Of a DNA stretch of 64,000 nt, positions 34,910-45,034 are shown piece after piece. Made by a program: the position numbers and the translations under genes. How positions within the stretch are numbered: the stretch's first letter is position 1; the number at the start of each line of letters is the position of its first letter. Location: assembly GCF_000017625.1 (NCBI RefSeq), contig NC_009712.1:2418001-2482000 (forward strand), given 5' to 3'. The notes beneath the pieces were generated by a model. That model did not search any database. It was not told the DNA's origin and saw only the letters and a list, made by a program, of their open reading frames with translations. This DNA is from Methanoregula boonei 6A8 (lineage in GTDB: Archaea > Halobacteriota > Methanomicrobia > Methanomicrobiales > Methanospirillaceae).

Positions 34910-36742
34910 TCACACGATAAATACGAACATGGCCACTGCTGCCGCGAGTAGGACAATACTGTGCTTGAACCCTGCTAGGATGCTGTTTGAGCTGAACTGG
35001 CCGGCCATGATGCCGGAGAAGAGGCCGAGGGCGATCGCGATATCAAACATCTCCGTCACGTTCTGGGCAATATTAAAATTGAGATTGAACGAGGAAAAAC
35101 TGGACATAAAGGGCCCGTTGAGTTGGTACGCCGTGTAGAGGTAGATCCCAAACGAGAGGTAGATGATCATCACGTAGACGATGGCAGTGTTGGCCCGCTC
35201 GCTCCTGAGTTTGAGGTAGTGCTCAAAATCCGTAATGGCGATAACGAAAATGTCCCTGAGGTTCGAGGTGACCTCGCTTGCCTTCACGAGCAGCGATATG
35301 GCACGTTTGACCGAGATAACACCAATCCGCTCTTCCATCCGGACAAGTGCTGAGTTGACATACGCCCCCGTACTGACATCCCGGGAAACGATCGCGAGCT
35401 CCGAGCTCAGCAGGCCCAGCTTCGCATTTGAGATCCGGTGGATCGCATCCGGCAGCGTCAGGCCGATATCGATCATATCGGAAAGTTCCCGCAGGAACTC
35501 AGGAATGTTATTCTCGACATTGATCACGTACCAACGCCGTCCTTCGTACGCAAGGGAAACCGGGGCCATAAAGCCAATTGCAATCAGGCAGACGCCGCCT
35601 TCATACGCGTTCTTCGGAAAGAGGGCATTCATGCCACCGGATGCAAGTGTGAGGGCGAATATCCCGGCACATGTGACTCCCGCGATCAGGCTGTAATTGT
35701 AGTTGGAGATGTAGGTCCGGAACGGATGCCGGAGCAGGTTATAGATCCGGCGCTCCTGCCGTTTGGCTTCGAGGGACCGGAGAAACGCTTGGTCTTCCTG
35801 AAAAGGATACTCATCGGCCGAAATCCCGAAACTCAATCCGGTATCGGCCATCTCCCTTCTGGTAACTTCCAGGTTCTCTGGGGGCAGCATGAGCGAAAGC
35901 ATCCAGATCATAATAATAGCCCCTACCGGGATGACGAGATACATGAAGGGAACAAGCCAGGTCATTGTCGCAGCGCTGGTCATTCCCTGCGCCACGATCA
36001 TAATAATGAGCGCGATAGGGCCCGCCACGAAGGCCGAGACATAGACCTCCGCCATGATCTCGATGGTCTTAAGCAGCAGGTCAAGTTCCCTCTTGGCCTG
36101 TTCGTGAAAGAATTCGGTCTTTGCAGAGAGGTACGCGGTAATATCACCGCCGCTTTCATAAACCACCCCGAGATCGTTGACGAAATCCCGGAACAGAGGT
36201 GAGGGAGTGGTCTTCTGGAGATTGTGTAGCGCGGTGATCAGGTCGTCGCCGAAGAGTTCTACGTCCCGAACCACCTGCCCGAATTCAAGCGAGACCTCAT
36301 TAAACATCGCTTTCTCTTCGTAGATCCTCTTTACGACCTCGAATGGCGACATCGTGGTAGAGAGGGCCTGCATATACGAGACTGCATACGGCAGGTCAAG
36401 ATCGATTTTCGATTTCCTACCGCGTGCGATCATCACGGGATAATAGACCTGAAAGAGGTACATTCCCGGTACACAAAGGGCAAACAGAAAGATCCAGAAA
36501 ATGAGCGGGGGAATCAGCGCAAAGAGGCCAAAATCATAGCCGGTGAACTGGACAAATCCGAAAAATGCAAAAAAGATCAGGGTGGTGGCAGCGGAGTTGA
36601 TCCGGGTCGTTCGAAGGTACTGTTCAGCAGTGTAAGATAGATGGGCAGACCGGAGGTCGCGGTTCAGGTTTGTCCCAAGGATGACAAGTTCCGCGTTCTG
36701 GAGCGACACCCCGGCCCGTTTCAGAAATGCAGGGACGGCCAT
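34910..36742 (-). CDS. FlaJ/TadC-like pilus platform protein (second system)
   Basis: 610 residues from the ATG 36742, one base after the ATPase stop and behind TTGGGGAA; the frame is open further up but that part overlaps the ATPase gene and is not family-like. Two T2SSF domains are visible (about 95-230 and 405-545 in this numbering, for example YAVSYMQALSTTMSPFEVVKRI and EFLRELSDMIDIGLTLPDAI) with several membrane helices between and after them. Works with the adjoining ATPase to assemble the two pilins encoded downstream. About the same architecture as the platform at 30-1988, with low overall identity. Confidence 0.88.
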   Translation of the reverse strand: MAVPAFLKRAGVSLQNAELVILGTNLNRDLRSAHLSYTAEQYLRTTRINSAATTLIFFAFFGFVQFTGYDFGLFALIPPLIFWIFLFALCVPGMYLFQVYYPVMIARGRKSKIDLDLPYAVSYMQALSTTMSPFEVVKRIYEEKAMFNEVSLEFGQVVRDVELFGDDLITALHNLQKTTPSPLFRDFVNDLGVVYESGGDITAYLSAKTEFFHEQAKRELDLLLKTIEIMAEVYVSAFVAGPIALIIMIVAQGMTSAATMTWLVPFMYLVIPVGAIIMIWMLSLMLPPENLEVTRREMADTGLSFGISADEYPFQEDQAFLRSLEAKRQERRIYNLLRHPFRTYISNYNYSLIAGVTCAGIFALTLASGGMNALFPKNAYEGGVCLIAIGFMAPVSLAYEGRRWYVINVENNIPEFLRELSDMIDIGLTLPDAIHRISNAKLGLLSSELAIVSRDVSTGAYVNSALVRMEERIGVISVKRAISLLVKASEVTSNLRDIFVIAITDFEHYLKLRSERANTAIVYVMIIYLSFGIYLYTAYQLNGPFMSSFSSFNLNFNIAQNVTEMFDIAIALGLFSGIMAGQFSSNSILAGFKHSIVLLAAAVAMFVFIV

Positions 36743-36743
36743 C

Positions 36744-38822
36744 TCATTCCCCAAGGTCTGCGATAGCGTTTGCGAGATCAATGATGTCCGGAGTGGGTAC
36801 GTCAACGGCGATCTTAAGGAACTCTTCGCGCCTCCTGAGTTCGTCTGCCACCTGTTCCGTTGACCAGTTTCCCATTGCGGCGATCTCATCAAGAACTTTC
36901 GACTTCATTCCTGTTTTACGGAACTGCTGGCTAGCCGTATCCCACTCGAATAGTTTGACCGGGATGATATTTCCCTGATCGTCAACAGAGATCTCATGAA
37001 TTGCTGAACAGCGCCGTACCCGCATGCTGCCAAAAGTGAATACTGCCTGGTTGACCACGATGTCGAGCGCGGTGAACATCACCGGCGGAACATTGATCGG
37101 TTCGTGGGTGAGCCGGTTGATAGCCTCCTGGACACTGCCGGCATGGATGGTGGAGAGCGTCGCGTGGCCGGTGTTCATTGCCTGGAAGAGCGTCTGGGCC
37201 TCCTTGCCCCGCACCTCCCCGACAATAATGTACTCGGGCCGCTGGCGCATGGAGGACTTCAGCAGCGAGAAGAGATCCACGTCCCCATGCGCTCCTGGCA
37301 TGGTCAGCTCCCGTGTCTGGGTAGCCAGCCAGTTCTTGTGAGGGAGCTGGATCTCCCGGGTATCCTCAAGAGAGACTATCTTTGAATTGAGGGGAATGAA
37401 CAGAGAGAGGGCATTCATGGTCGAGGTCTTGCCGCTTGCTGTCCCACCTGCGATAATCAGGCTTCTCCGGTGCTCGATCACCAACCAGAGAAAGGCAAGG
37501 ATCTCGCTGTTATACGTCCCGAATTTTATCAGGTCCAGCGGAGTCATCGGATCGCTGCGGAATTTCCTTATAGTAAAGGAGCTGCCGTTGGTTGAGATGA
37601 CATTGCTGTAGGTGACTTGGACCCGCGAACCGTCAGGAAGGGCAGCATCTACCATCGGGTTGGTAAGCGAGATCTGCTTGTTGGCTTTCTGGGCGAGTTT
37701 GAGGACGAACTGGTTGAGTTCACCTTTCCGGAAGGTAACGCTCGTTCTCAGGCTTCCATGGACACGGTGGAAGACAAAAACCGGCAGATTTTCCCCATTG
37801 CAGCTGATGTCTTCAAGCGCCGGGTCATGCATGAGCGGTTCGAGGATCCCAAAACCCGAAAGATCGCGGTGAAGATAATACTCGAGAATGGGGAGGCGCT
37901 CATGGCTGATCGAGGGATCGTTCTCATGAAGGATCTTCCAGACGTTTTCCCGGCTGAGCAGGTCCTGAGGGGATTTTTCCGGGTTGTCAAAGACAATGAC
38001 ATCGCGCAAATAGTTGTAGGTCTCCTGGAGGACAATTTTCTCCCGGGGGGAAAGTGCCGGCTCGACCACCGTGTACACAAAACCGAGGTTTCCCTGCCGG
38101 GCAAGTTTGACATACGCAAAGGGGGACTCGACCCAGTACACATCAAGGATCGCGGTACTTTGTTTTTCCGGGAGATCTCCTCCCGGTTCCAAGGGGGTGA
38201 GGGCAAAGGTCCGAGCAGACTGACCGGTTGGGTTCTGGATAGGAATCCCGTACTGCCGGCTCTCTGGCAGCAACGCCATCATCTTTTCCGGGATAAACCT
38301 GAATCCGGCTGCAAGCCCGACAGTCACAAGCATGACCAGCGAAATGAGACCAGAGGCCACAAGGAGTGCCAGCGGCAGATCCACAAAGAGTGCAGTATAC
38401 CCCGTCGCGACTGCTACGATAAAAATGGCAAGGATCCCCGCATCGCCGCGGTCGGTCCGGTTCCCCAAGAGCCGGACCAACCGAAGACACGGCGCCGGAA
38501 GACCGGAGATTTTTCCTCCTTTTGCCATTTTCGAACCTGCAGGCTCTGTAATTTCCTGTATCGGCCGATCATGAGGTGGGAAGAAACGCGCCCGTACACC
38601 GGCTACAAAAAGGATCAGTGCGGCCAGTGAGACAACAGACAGGATGCCCATCAGGAGAATGGGCAGATCTACAAAAAGGACACCGACACCGGTCGCCGCC
38701 GATGCAAGCCCTGTCGAAACAAGGAGCAGGCTGCCCCGGGCTGAATGCTGGGAAAACGCGGCAATGGTTTTCCGGTAAGATGTTCCGAGGTTTTCCGATA
38801 AAGACTGGAATTCAGGACTCAT
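36744..38822 (-). CDS. Secretion ATPase with an N-terminal duplicated membrane module
   Basis: 692 residues. The C-terminal 470 residues are a standard GspE/TadA-like ATPase: GGTASGKTST, VSLEDTREI, IIVGEVRGKEAQTLFQAMNTGH and HAG are present. Unlike the family, the first 180 residues contain four predicted membrane helices in two repeated pairs: ATGVGVLFVDLP (43-54) with its following helix to 80, and ATGYTALFVDLP (139-150) with its helix to 175. This would anchor a normally cytoplasmic motor permanently to the membrane. The ATG has GAGG nine bases upstream and is well placed after the lipoprotein gene. It drives the adjoining platform and pilins. Confidence 0.88.
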   Translation of the reverse strand: MSPEFQSLSENLGTSYRKTIAAFSQHSARGSLLLVSTGLASAATGVGVLFVDLPILLMGILSVVSLAALILFVAGVRARFFPPHDRPIQEITEPAGSKMAKGGKISGLPAPCLRLVRLLGNRTDRGDAGILAIFIVAVATGYTALFVDLPLALLVASGLISLVMLVTVGLAAGFRFIPEKMMALLPESRQYGIPIQNPTGQSARTFALTPLEPGGDLPEKQSTAILDVYWVESPFAYVKLARQGNLGFVYTVVEPALSPREKIVLQETYNYLRDVIVFDNPEKSPQDLLSRENVWKILHENDPSISHERLPILEYYLHRDLSGFGILEPLMHDPALEDISCNGENLPVFVFHRVHGSLRTSVTFRKGELNQFVLKLAQKANKQISLTNPMVDAALPDGSRVQVTYSNVISTNGSSFTIRKFRSDPMTPLDLIKFGTYNSEILAFLWLVIEHRRSLIIAGGTASGKTSTMNALSLFIPLNSKIVSLEDTREIQLPHKNWLATQTRELTMPGAHGDVDLFSLLKSSMRQRPEYIIVGEVRGKEAQTLFQAMNTGHATLSTIHAGSVQEAINRLTHEPINVPPVMFTALDIVVNQAVFTFGSMRVRRCSAIHEISVDDQGNIIPVKLFEWDTASQQFRKTGMKSKVLDEIAAMGNWSTEQVADELRRREEFLKIAVDVPTPDIIDLANAIADLGE

Positions 38823-38831
38823 ACCGGAACC

Positions 38832-39632
38832 TCAAGGGGATGGCGTTGCCATTACCGACGATGAATTGGTGATCGATGGACCGGTGATTATAGAGACCGT
38901 AGCACTGCAATACATCCCGTTCATAATGATCTGGAATTGTCCTACCCTGTATACTGGGATGTATCGTGGTCCGGGTTGCTGACAGACATTATCGTTGGGA
39001 GCCCAACTGTAGGTGTTACTGACCGAACTCTGGCCACTGCCACAGCCATTATTATTGACATTCCCCCCGGTGTTCGAACTGTATAGCCCGCCGTACCCGT
39101 CTTCCGCAACAACCTTGCCGGTTGTGTTGTCAACCACGGTGATCGTCATGTACGGGCGGTTTACTGGAACAGTCACTGAACCCCGACAGGAATCCGGATC
39201 CTTGAGGCAATCATTTTCCGGGGAGACTGTGAAGACAATATACAACGGTCCTTGCGGAACATTTACCAGAAGTCCGACAGGGTAGCCATTCATGGTGTAC
39301 GTCTTGGTAAATTCAGGTGGTTGGTTAAGGAAGGATAGATAGTCGAGCGCAGTCCCGTTGATAGGGGTTGCATTAGGGAACACATACTCACTCGGTGTTT
39401 GTGCGGGAGAAAACTCTGTTACTGAGTTTGTTGCCTGAGGAGAGGGGACGCTCCCCGAAACGGATGTTGACAAACCCGGAGATACGACACCAGAAGAACC
39501 AGAGGGGGATTCTGTGATTCTCCCGGCAGATTCTCCCGCAAGAGCGTTCTGCGCGAGTTTGATACAACCGGCGGAGCTGACCAGAAGTACCAGTATGAGC
39601 AACAACGCCAGGCAAGTAAGATTATATTTCAC
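38832..39632 (-). CDS. Lipoprotein of unknown function, first gene of pilus operon
   Basis: 266 residues starting at GTG (39630-39632). Signal peptide LALLLILVLLVSSAGC gives a lipobox cysteine at 23; a Ser/Thr/Pro linker follows to about residue 95. The exported domain has several cysteines (DCLKDPDSC and three more further on) and ends near ITGPSITNSSS. No family was recognised. It lies 10 bases upstream of the pilus ATPase, so it is likely part of the second pilus system, perhaps as a surface-associated accessory or secretion substrate. Confidence 0.68.
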   Translation of the reverse strand: MKYNLTCLALLLILVLLVSSAGCIKLAQNALAGESAGRITESPSGSSGVVSPGLSTSVSGSVPSPQATNSVTEFSPAQTPSEYVFPNATPINGTALDYLSFLNQPPEFTKTYTMNGYPVGLLVNVPQGPLYIVFTVSPENDCLKDPDSCRGSVTVPVNRPYMTITVVDNTTGKVVAEDGYGGLYSSNTGGNVNNNGCGSGQSSVSNTYSWAPNDNVCQQPGPRYIPVYRVGQFQIIMNGMYCSATVSIITGPSITNSSSVMATPSP

Positions 39633-39966
39633 TATTACAACTCTACTTGTGTTTTATTAACTATTTTTCCTCTTGCAATGGTATCCTAAGGTAACATATC
39701 GTCATTCGCCGACAGAAAGACTACACCCCTTTTCGTATCCTTCTGAGCCAATCCTTTTAATGATACGTCAGCGATGGATCGGATCATTGTTTATATTATT
39801 ACGTTAACTTTTTATGATTATTAAATATAACTTTTTGAGTTTTGCAAAATGAGCCGTCTTATCTTAGAACAATATACCCAACACGCGGTTCCCCGGATTA
39901 ATCCTCATACAGAAATGAGATCGCACTAGAATCCCAGAAAAAATCGCGGTGATCGGAGAGGCCTAT
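39633..39966. promoter_or_regulatory. Promoter region of the second pilus operon
   Basis: About 330 AT-rich bases. An AT block around 39790-39835 includes attattacgttaactttt, a looser version of the GTTAAC motif seen near 5911 and 10894. It lies 150-180 bases upstream of the lipoprotein start. On the right, the segment 39840-39966 belongs to the 3' flank of the BofA-like gene. No other feature seen. Confidence 0.35.
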
Positions 39967-40230
39967 TTAGATCGTCACACCGAAAATATTGAGCAGCACG
40001 AGCACGAGCACACCCGGCAGGCCTCCGACACCGCAGACAAGAAGCGTCGGGAGGTCATACCCGAGATCGGGCCGGCCCACCCACTGCATGACGTGGAGGA
40101 AATTCAGGAAAAACAAAAGGATGAGGCCGAGAACTGCATTGATCACCAGCACGGCCATTTTTTTAATCAGGTAATACGCGATGGCAAGTATGGCGACAAT
40201 CAGGACAACGGCAAGGAGAATATCGCTCAT
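39967..40230 (-). CDS. BofA-family small membrane protein
   Basis: 87 residues, three hydrophobic segments (about 3-22, 26-48, 62-85). The central part INAVLGLILLFFLNFLHV and the ending LLVCGVGGLPGVLVLVLLNIFG match the BofA (pro-sigma-K processing inhibitor) family; the G-x-x-G-x-x-G-V-L-x-V-x-L core is clear. In sporulating bacteria BofA holds an intramembrane protease inactive; archaea have no sigma K, so here it probably serves another membrane protease or membrane complex. It is the last gene of a minus-strand run after LonB, TldD and PmbA, two bases after the PmbA stop. Confidence 0.75.
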   Translation of the reverse strand: MSDILLAVVLIVAILAIAYYLIKKMAVLVINAVLGLILLFFLNFLHVMQWVGRPDLGYDLPTLLVCGVGGLPGVLVLVLLNIFGVTI

Positions 40231-40232
40231 AG

Positions 40233-41543
40233 TTATTTACCAATGACCCGTGCCTTATTAATTCTTACCGGCGGCAGGATATAGGATCCTACGGCCCGGC
40301 TCTCTTTTCCCAGAGCGGCAACATTATGGAGAAGATCGAAGAAGTTACCGGTGAGCATCGCCCCCCGGACCGGTTCTGTGAGTTCGCCGTCCCTGACCTG
40401 GAACGGGTTGGACATCTCAACCGAGAAATCTCCGCTCAGCGGATTTGCCGTGTGTGCACCCACAACGCTGTGGACATAGATTGCAGGTTCGTCAAATACC
40501 GCATCACGCTTCCCGTCCACGATCAAATTGTGGTGGCCGATTGCAGGAAGACCGGCAAACCCACCCCGAACGGCACTCCCGGTGGACTGCACGCCGGCCC
40601 GGTACGCAGTCTTGAGATCATACGCAAAGCCGGAAAGCACTCCGTCTTTTATAAAATCGATCCTCTGCGTAGGTGTACCTTCGGCATCAAACCACGTGCT
40701 CCCGGCAGCATTGCTCCGGTGCGGATCATCAAAGAGAGAGAGGCCCGGCGAGGCAACCGCTTCTCCGATCTTCCCGGCAAGCTTCGATCTGCCCTGCAGC
40801 ACATTGCGCCCGGAAAGCGCCGGGATAAAGATTCCTGAGAGCAGATCAGCAAACGCCATAGGAGAGAGGACGATATCATACTCTCCCGAGGGGATATCCT
40901 TACCGCCCGCGGAGCGGAATGCAAGGAACGCTGCCTGCTCCCCAACATGCACGGGGTCTGCCATCGCTTTCGAACATACATGGTCGAATTCATATCCCGT
41001 GGACTGGCCGCTGATCATCTCAAGCGAAAGCGAAAGATCCGACTGTCGGGCTGTGTAGTGGACACCATGGCTGTTGGCGAGCGTAATCTGGCCGGTCCCC
41101 ACACTTGCTCCCCCCGAAGTGACCGTGGCATCCGGGTATTTTGTCGCCCCTTCCAGCATTCCGTTGAGCATTTCCTGGGCTGTTGCCGGATCGACAACAA
41201 GACCGGGATCCCAGGCAAAATCCGTTTTGGGAAGTGCAGCCGGGTCAGGCAGCCCGTTCCACACCTGCGGCGTGGCGAGCCGGCCCCCGGCTATAGCCGC
41301 ATCAAGGCATGCCTCCCACTGCAACGGGTCATTGGTGCTTGAAGAGCCAATCCGTCCCTTATGGATGGTGCGGATGCACAGGCCGGACTCGACAGAAGAG
41401 GAGCAGAGGCTCACGCGGCGCTGCTTGAGATCGGCAGATACGGATGTACCGGAGAACAGGTATACCTCGAGCTCGTCAACTTTCTTTTCGCCCTGCCGGA
41501 ATAACTCCTCAATCCACGCCACTGCCACCCACCACCGCATCAC
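40233..41543 (-). CDS. pmbA: PmbA/TldE-family protease partner
   Basis: 436 residues of the TldE/PmbA family, the non-catalytic partner of TldD: no HExxxH motif, but the family blocks (ELEVYLFSGTSVSADLKQRRVSLCSSS, RNVLQGRSKLAGKIGEAVASPGLSLFDDP, GAHTANPLSGDFSVE) are present. Together with TldD it forms a heterodimeric metalloprotease that cleaves unfolded or modified peptides. The frame opens with ATG 41543, overlapping TldD by 35 bases; GTG at 41528 or 41522 (VAWIEEL) gives a family-like N-terminus and may be the true start. Coupled to tldD upstream and the BofA-like gene downstream. Confidence 0.9.
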   Translation of the reverse strand: MMRWWVAVAWIEELFRQGEKKVDELEVYLFSGTSVSADLKQRRVSLCSSSVESGLCIRTIHKGRIGSSSTNDPLQWEACLDAAIAGGRLATPQVWNGLPDPAALPKTDFAWDPGLVVDPATAQEMLNGMLEGATKYPDATVTSGGASVGTGQITLANSHGVHYTARQSDLSLSLEMISGQSTGYEFDHVCSKAMADPVHVGEQAAFLAFRSAGGKDIPSGEYDIVLSPMAFADLLSGIFIPALSGRNVLQGRSKLAGKIGEAVASPGLSLFDDPHRSNAAGSTWFDAEGTPTQRIDFIKDGVLSGFAYDLKTAYRAGVQSTGSAVRGGFAGLPAIGHHNLIVDGKRDAVFDEPAIYVHSVVGAHTANPLSGDFSVEMSNPFQVRDGELTEPVRGAMLTGNFFDLLHNVAALGKESRAVGSYILPPVRINKARVIGK

Positions 41544-42849
41544 GCAGGAGCACCAGCGGGGCCCCGTCGCTCACCGGCACACTCTGCCCGCCCTTCCCGC
41601 AATACCCCGGGTGCATGATCCTCTTTTTGCCGCACAAGGTAATCCCGTGGAGCGTTGTCAGGATCTCTCCTGAAAGGGAAACATCCCGGACCATCTTTGT
41701 GCGTTCCCCGTTCTCGATAAGGTAACCGTACTCCGCGTTGAACTGGAAGACACCCCGGCCCGGGTCAACCTGGCCGCCCCGCGAGCCAACCAGGTAGATC
41801 CCGTCTTTGCATTCTGAAAAAATTTCATCATCCGTTGCGTCGCCGGTCTCGATGAATGTGTTGCTCATCCGGACGAGCGGGGGTTCCCCGGGCATGGCAC
41901 GGGCATGGCCGGCGATACCGTTTCCTACCGCGGCAAGCGTCTGCCGGTTGTGGAGAAATGCATTCACTTTCCCGGCCCGGATGATCTCGGTCCTGCCCGA
42001 AGCGATCCCTTCCGCATCAATGGGCTCAAAGCCGAACTCGTGCAGGGAGGGATCATCTACGATCGTGAGCCGGTCGTCACCGATCTTCTCTCCGGTCCGT
42101 CCTTTGAGAACGGAATTGCCCTCTTCAATAAGATCGCCTTCACTTGCGTGACCCACGGCTTCGTGAGCAAAAACCCCGGCCAGTTCCGGATCCAGGATGG
42201 CATGCATCTTCCCGCCTTTTGCTGCACCGGCGTCCAGCAGGGCAATCGCGGTTGTAGCGGCTTTCCTGCCCATGTCCTCCCGGTGCCTCAGGTTGAAGCC
42301 ATGGATGGTGTGATCCGGTTCGTACCCCATCTGGACCGTCCCGTTGCGGGATGCTACGGCCATTACGGAAAACCCCGACCGGCAGATCTCGTACCGGAAC
42401 TCATTTTCCGAGCTGTCCAGGAACCAGACGTTCTCAATTCTTTCGAGGTAATTTGCACGCCGGCTGGTCACAAGCGGCTGGTCTGCGGCTTTTTCTATGG
42501 CGAGGAGGAGAGAGGCTTTCTCTTCGATTCCCACGTCACGGCAATCTTCTTTTACCGGCGGGACGGGGCGCAGGGTCCGGGGACCATCACCCAGGTTGAC
42601 GGTATCATCGGCAAGGTGCGCAAGCTTCCGGGCGGAGGCCAGCAGTTCGTTGAATTTTTTGCCGGGCTCATGGGAATAATTGTCAAATTCAAGAATTCCC
42701 CATCCCTTGGGACCAAGGACCCGGATCACAGCCTTGTTGAAAAAAACGGTACCGGCTGACTCGATCACACCTTTGTCCACGTCAATGTGGGTCGACTGGC
42801 CGCGGACCTGGCGCAGGTCATAGTACCGGATGCCGGAGGGTTCGGTCAT
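41509..42849 (-). CDS. tldD: TldD-family metalloprotease
   Basis: 446 residues. Zinc-binding HEAVGH (HExxxH, near residue 232) and the following [14 protein letters not shown] and [14 protein letters not shown] are diagnostic. Acts with PmbA/TldE in a shielded cavity on short or unfolded peptides; in bacteria the pair processes microcins and antitoxins, and its archaeal role is general peptide turnover or maturation of modified peptides. The ATG overlaps the LonB stop (ATGA), and the PmbA gene overlaps its 3' end, so all three are one transcript. Confidence 0.93.
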   Translation of the reverse strand: MTEPSGIRYYDLRQVRGQSTHIDVDKGVIESAGTVFFNKAVIRVLGPKGWGILEFDNYSHEPGKKFNELLASARKLAHLADDTVNLGDGPRTLRPVPPVKEDCRDVGIEEKASLLLAIEKAADQPLVTSRRANYLERIENVWFLDSSENEFRYEICRSGFSVMAVASRNGTVQMGYEPDHTIHGFNLRHREDMGRKAATTAIALLDAGAAKGGKMHAILDPELAGVFAHEAVGHASEGDLIEEGNSVLKGRTGEKIGDDRLTIVDDPSLHEFGFEPIDAEGIASGRTEIIRAGKVNAFLHNRQTLAAVGNGIAGHARAMPGEPPLVRMSNTFIETGDATDDEIFSECKDGIYLVGSRGGQVDPGRGVFQFNAEYGYLIENGERTKMVRDVSLSGEILTTLHGITLCGKKRIMHPGYCGKGGQSVPVSDGAPLVLLRDAVVGGSGVD

Positions 42850-44834
42850 GCCGTGGTTGTATTGATCACCGGGGCCTCGGCAAAGGCCGAGGTGGAACGG
42901 ACTGCCATCTTCTTGAGTTTGGAGAGGAAGCCGTCCATGTTCTCGGGGACAAGCGCATGCTTGAGCACTTCATCGATAGTGTCAACCGGGATGATCGTTA
43001 TCTTCGATTTGTACTGTTCTTCGATCAGGACATCGTTGATGTTCATCCTCGGGATGAGCACGGTCTTGATCCCGGCTTTTGCCGCAGCCTCGATCTTGTA
43101 GGTAACGCCACCAACCGGGAGCACATCGCCCCGGACAGAGAGCGACCCGGTCATGGCAAGGTCCTGCCGGACGGGTATTCCCTCGATCGCGCTGATTACA
43201 GCGGTTGCCACACTGATGGATGCAGAATCTCCCTCTATACCCATGTACGTGCCGATGAACTGGATGTGGATATCGATATTTTTCACATCCTTGCCGGTGA
43301 ACTTTTTGAGAATGGCGCTGACATTCTTGATGGACTCCTGCGCAATCTCCTTTAAGAGACCGGTGGCAATCACTTCACCGCCTTCCTTCCCGATCGCAGG
43401 GGTTACTTCAGCCATAATGGGCAGGACCGAGCCGGCGTCGCTGCCGGTGACGGCAAGGCCGTTCACCCGCCCGACCCGGGTCCCTTCAACCACGGTCATC
43501 TCGTATTCACGGAGGTGACGGGTAACCTCATCGGAAACCTGGTCCTCGATCGACCGGGCCGTCTTCTTTGCTGTGATGACATGGGCCGCGGTGGTCAGCG
43601 TTGCCCCTTCCTGCCGGGCAATGTCACCGGCAACCCGGATCAGGCCGCCCATATCACGGAGCTTCAGGGTCAGGTGACCCTTGCGGTTGGAGCGTCTGCG
43701 GGCCTCGCGGATAATTTCGTCAATGGCACTCTTATCGAAGTGCGGGATCTTCCCATCGTTCTTGACTTCCTGAGCGATGAACCGGATGTATTTCTGCTGG
43801 TTTTCCGGTGTGTCTTCCATGCTTTCGGCCATGTAGACTTCGTACCCATAGCCGCGGATACGGGACCGCAGCGCCGGGTGCATACCCTGGATTGCATCAA
43901 GGTTGCCGGCTGCGACCATCACAAACCGGCAGGGGACGGGCTCGGTCCTGACCATGGCACCACTCGAGCGCTCGCTCTGGCCGGTAATAGGAAATTCCCC
44001 TTCCTGGAGTGCGGTCAGGAGATTCTGCTGGGAGTGGGGATCAAGCGTGTTGATCTCATCGATGAAGAGTACCCCGCAGTTAGAACGGTGGATCGCCCCT
44101 GCCTCCACGCGGTCGTGGGCAGGAGTCTCAAGGCCGCCGCTCTGGAACGGGTCATGCCGTACATCGCCCAGCAATGCCCCGGCATGCGAGCCGGTCCCGT
44201 CAATGAACGGTGCGTTGCTCTTCACATCGTTTGCAACAAGCAGCTTGGGCACCATCGCTTCCTCGCGGGGCATCGTATACCGGAGCGCCATAAAGACAAA
44301 CGCGGCCGCGATGATCCCCATGAGCCACTGCATGGTGATAAACGCATATCCAATGATGCCGATGATGAGGATCAGGAGAAGGGTGTTCCTGAACTGGACC
44401 TTTTTCTTGGCCTCGATCTTGTGGGCAGCAACGATCTGCTTGCCACGGCCTGCCGCTACGGTCCGTATGATAGGGTTGTTGGGATCATCGGAGTTCGGGT
44501 ACACCATGATGTCCTGAAGCTCCTCTTTTGGCAGGAGCTCGGCCATTGCCTTGGCAAGCATCGACTTGCCGGTCCCCGGGCTCCCGATCATCATAACGTG
44601 ACGGCGCTGGGTTGCCGCTTTCCGGATAACCTCGACCGCACGCTCCTGGCCGATCACCTGGTCAATGAGCTTGGGCGGAACCTCGATCTGGGAGGATGCT
44701 CCCTCCACCTGATGTGCAGCCTGGGCCGGTGCCGTAGGCCCGGTTCCTGCCGGTCCTGCAACAGCGGATTCCTGCTGGGGGGACCCTGGAGCATTGATCT
44801 CCTGAACCGGTTCTTCTGGTTTTGCATTTTCCAT
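42846..44834 (-). CDS. lonB: Membrane-anchored archaeal Lon protease (LonB)
   Basis: 662 residues. Extended Pro/Ala/Gln-rich N-terminus, Walker A GSPGTGKS (84-91), two membrane helices inserted in the AAA domain (about 150-185), Walker [10 protein letters not shown], and a C-terminal Lon protease domain with the Ser of GDSASIS and a Lys in [10 protein letters not shown] as the catalytic dyad. It degrades abnormal and regulatory proteins at the membrane, the essential archaeal counterpart of FtsH/Lon. It heads a transcript with tldD, pmbA and a BofA-like gene. A TATA box (gcatatatc, 44867-44875) precedes the ATG by 33 bases and gives a short leader. Confidence 0.95.
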   Translation of the reverse strand: MENAKPEEPVQEINAPGSPQQESAVAGPAGTGPTAPAQAAHQVEGASSQIEVPPKLIDQVIGQERAVEVIRKAATQRRHVMMIGSPGTGKSMLAKAMAELLPKEELQDIMVYPNSDDPNNPIIRTVAAGRGKQIVAAHKIEAKKKVQFRNTLLLILIIGIIGYAFITMQWLMGIIAAAFVFMALRYTMPREEAMVPKLLVANDVKSNAPFIDGTGSHAGALLGDVRHDPFQSGGLETPAHDRVEAGAIHRSNCGVLFIDEINTLDPHSQQNLLTALQEGEFPITGQSERSSGAMVRTEPVPCRFVMVAAGNLDAIQGMHPALRSRIRGYGYEVYMAESMEDTPENQQKYIRFIAQEVKNDGKIPHFDKSAIDEIIREARRRSNRKGHLTLKLRDMGGLIRVAGDIARQEGATLTTAAHVITAKKTARSIEDQVSDEVTRHLREYEMTVVEGTRVGRVNGLAVTGSDAGSVLPIMAEVTPAIGKEGGEVIATGLLKEIAQESIKNVSAILKKFTGKDVKNIDIHIQFIGTYMGIEGDSASISVATAVISAIEGIPVRQDLAMTGSLSVRGDVLPVGGVTYKIEAAAKAGIKTVLIPRMNINDVLIEEQYKSKITIIPVDTIDEVLKHALVPENMDGFLSKLKKMAVRSTSAFAEAPVINTTTA

Positions 44835-44866
44835 TGGAAATTAAACCCCTTTTTACCCTTCAGTGT

Positions 44867-44877
44867 GCATATATCTT
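44867..44877 (-). promoter_or_regulatory. TATA box of lonB
   Basis: On the minus strand aagatatatgc, centred about 38 bases before the lonB ATG, which implies a leader of about 10 bases. The rest of the spacer to 45034 must contain the prs promoter; aaaaataatac near 44956-44966 is the best candidate. Confidence 0.55.
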
Positions 44878-45034
44878 GACGCATGATAGTTTAAGTACTT
44901 TCAGCAGTTTGCAACATATGCTGTTACTCACATTAGAGAATCAATGAAAGCAGGGCAAAAATAATACGAACAGCAGGGTGTAATAGTAAGGCAGGAAGCT
45001 CGTTCCTCTCACCCCCGGGGACAGGTCTGTTACC

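Noticed and set aside
43515-44879. 454-codon open frame opposite LonB
   Set aside because: It runs antisense to a clear, conserved gene; such long antisense frames arise from GC-rich third positions. The protein is Arg/His/Gly-rich with no family motif.
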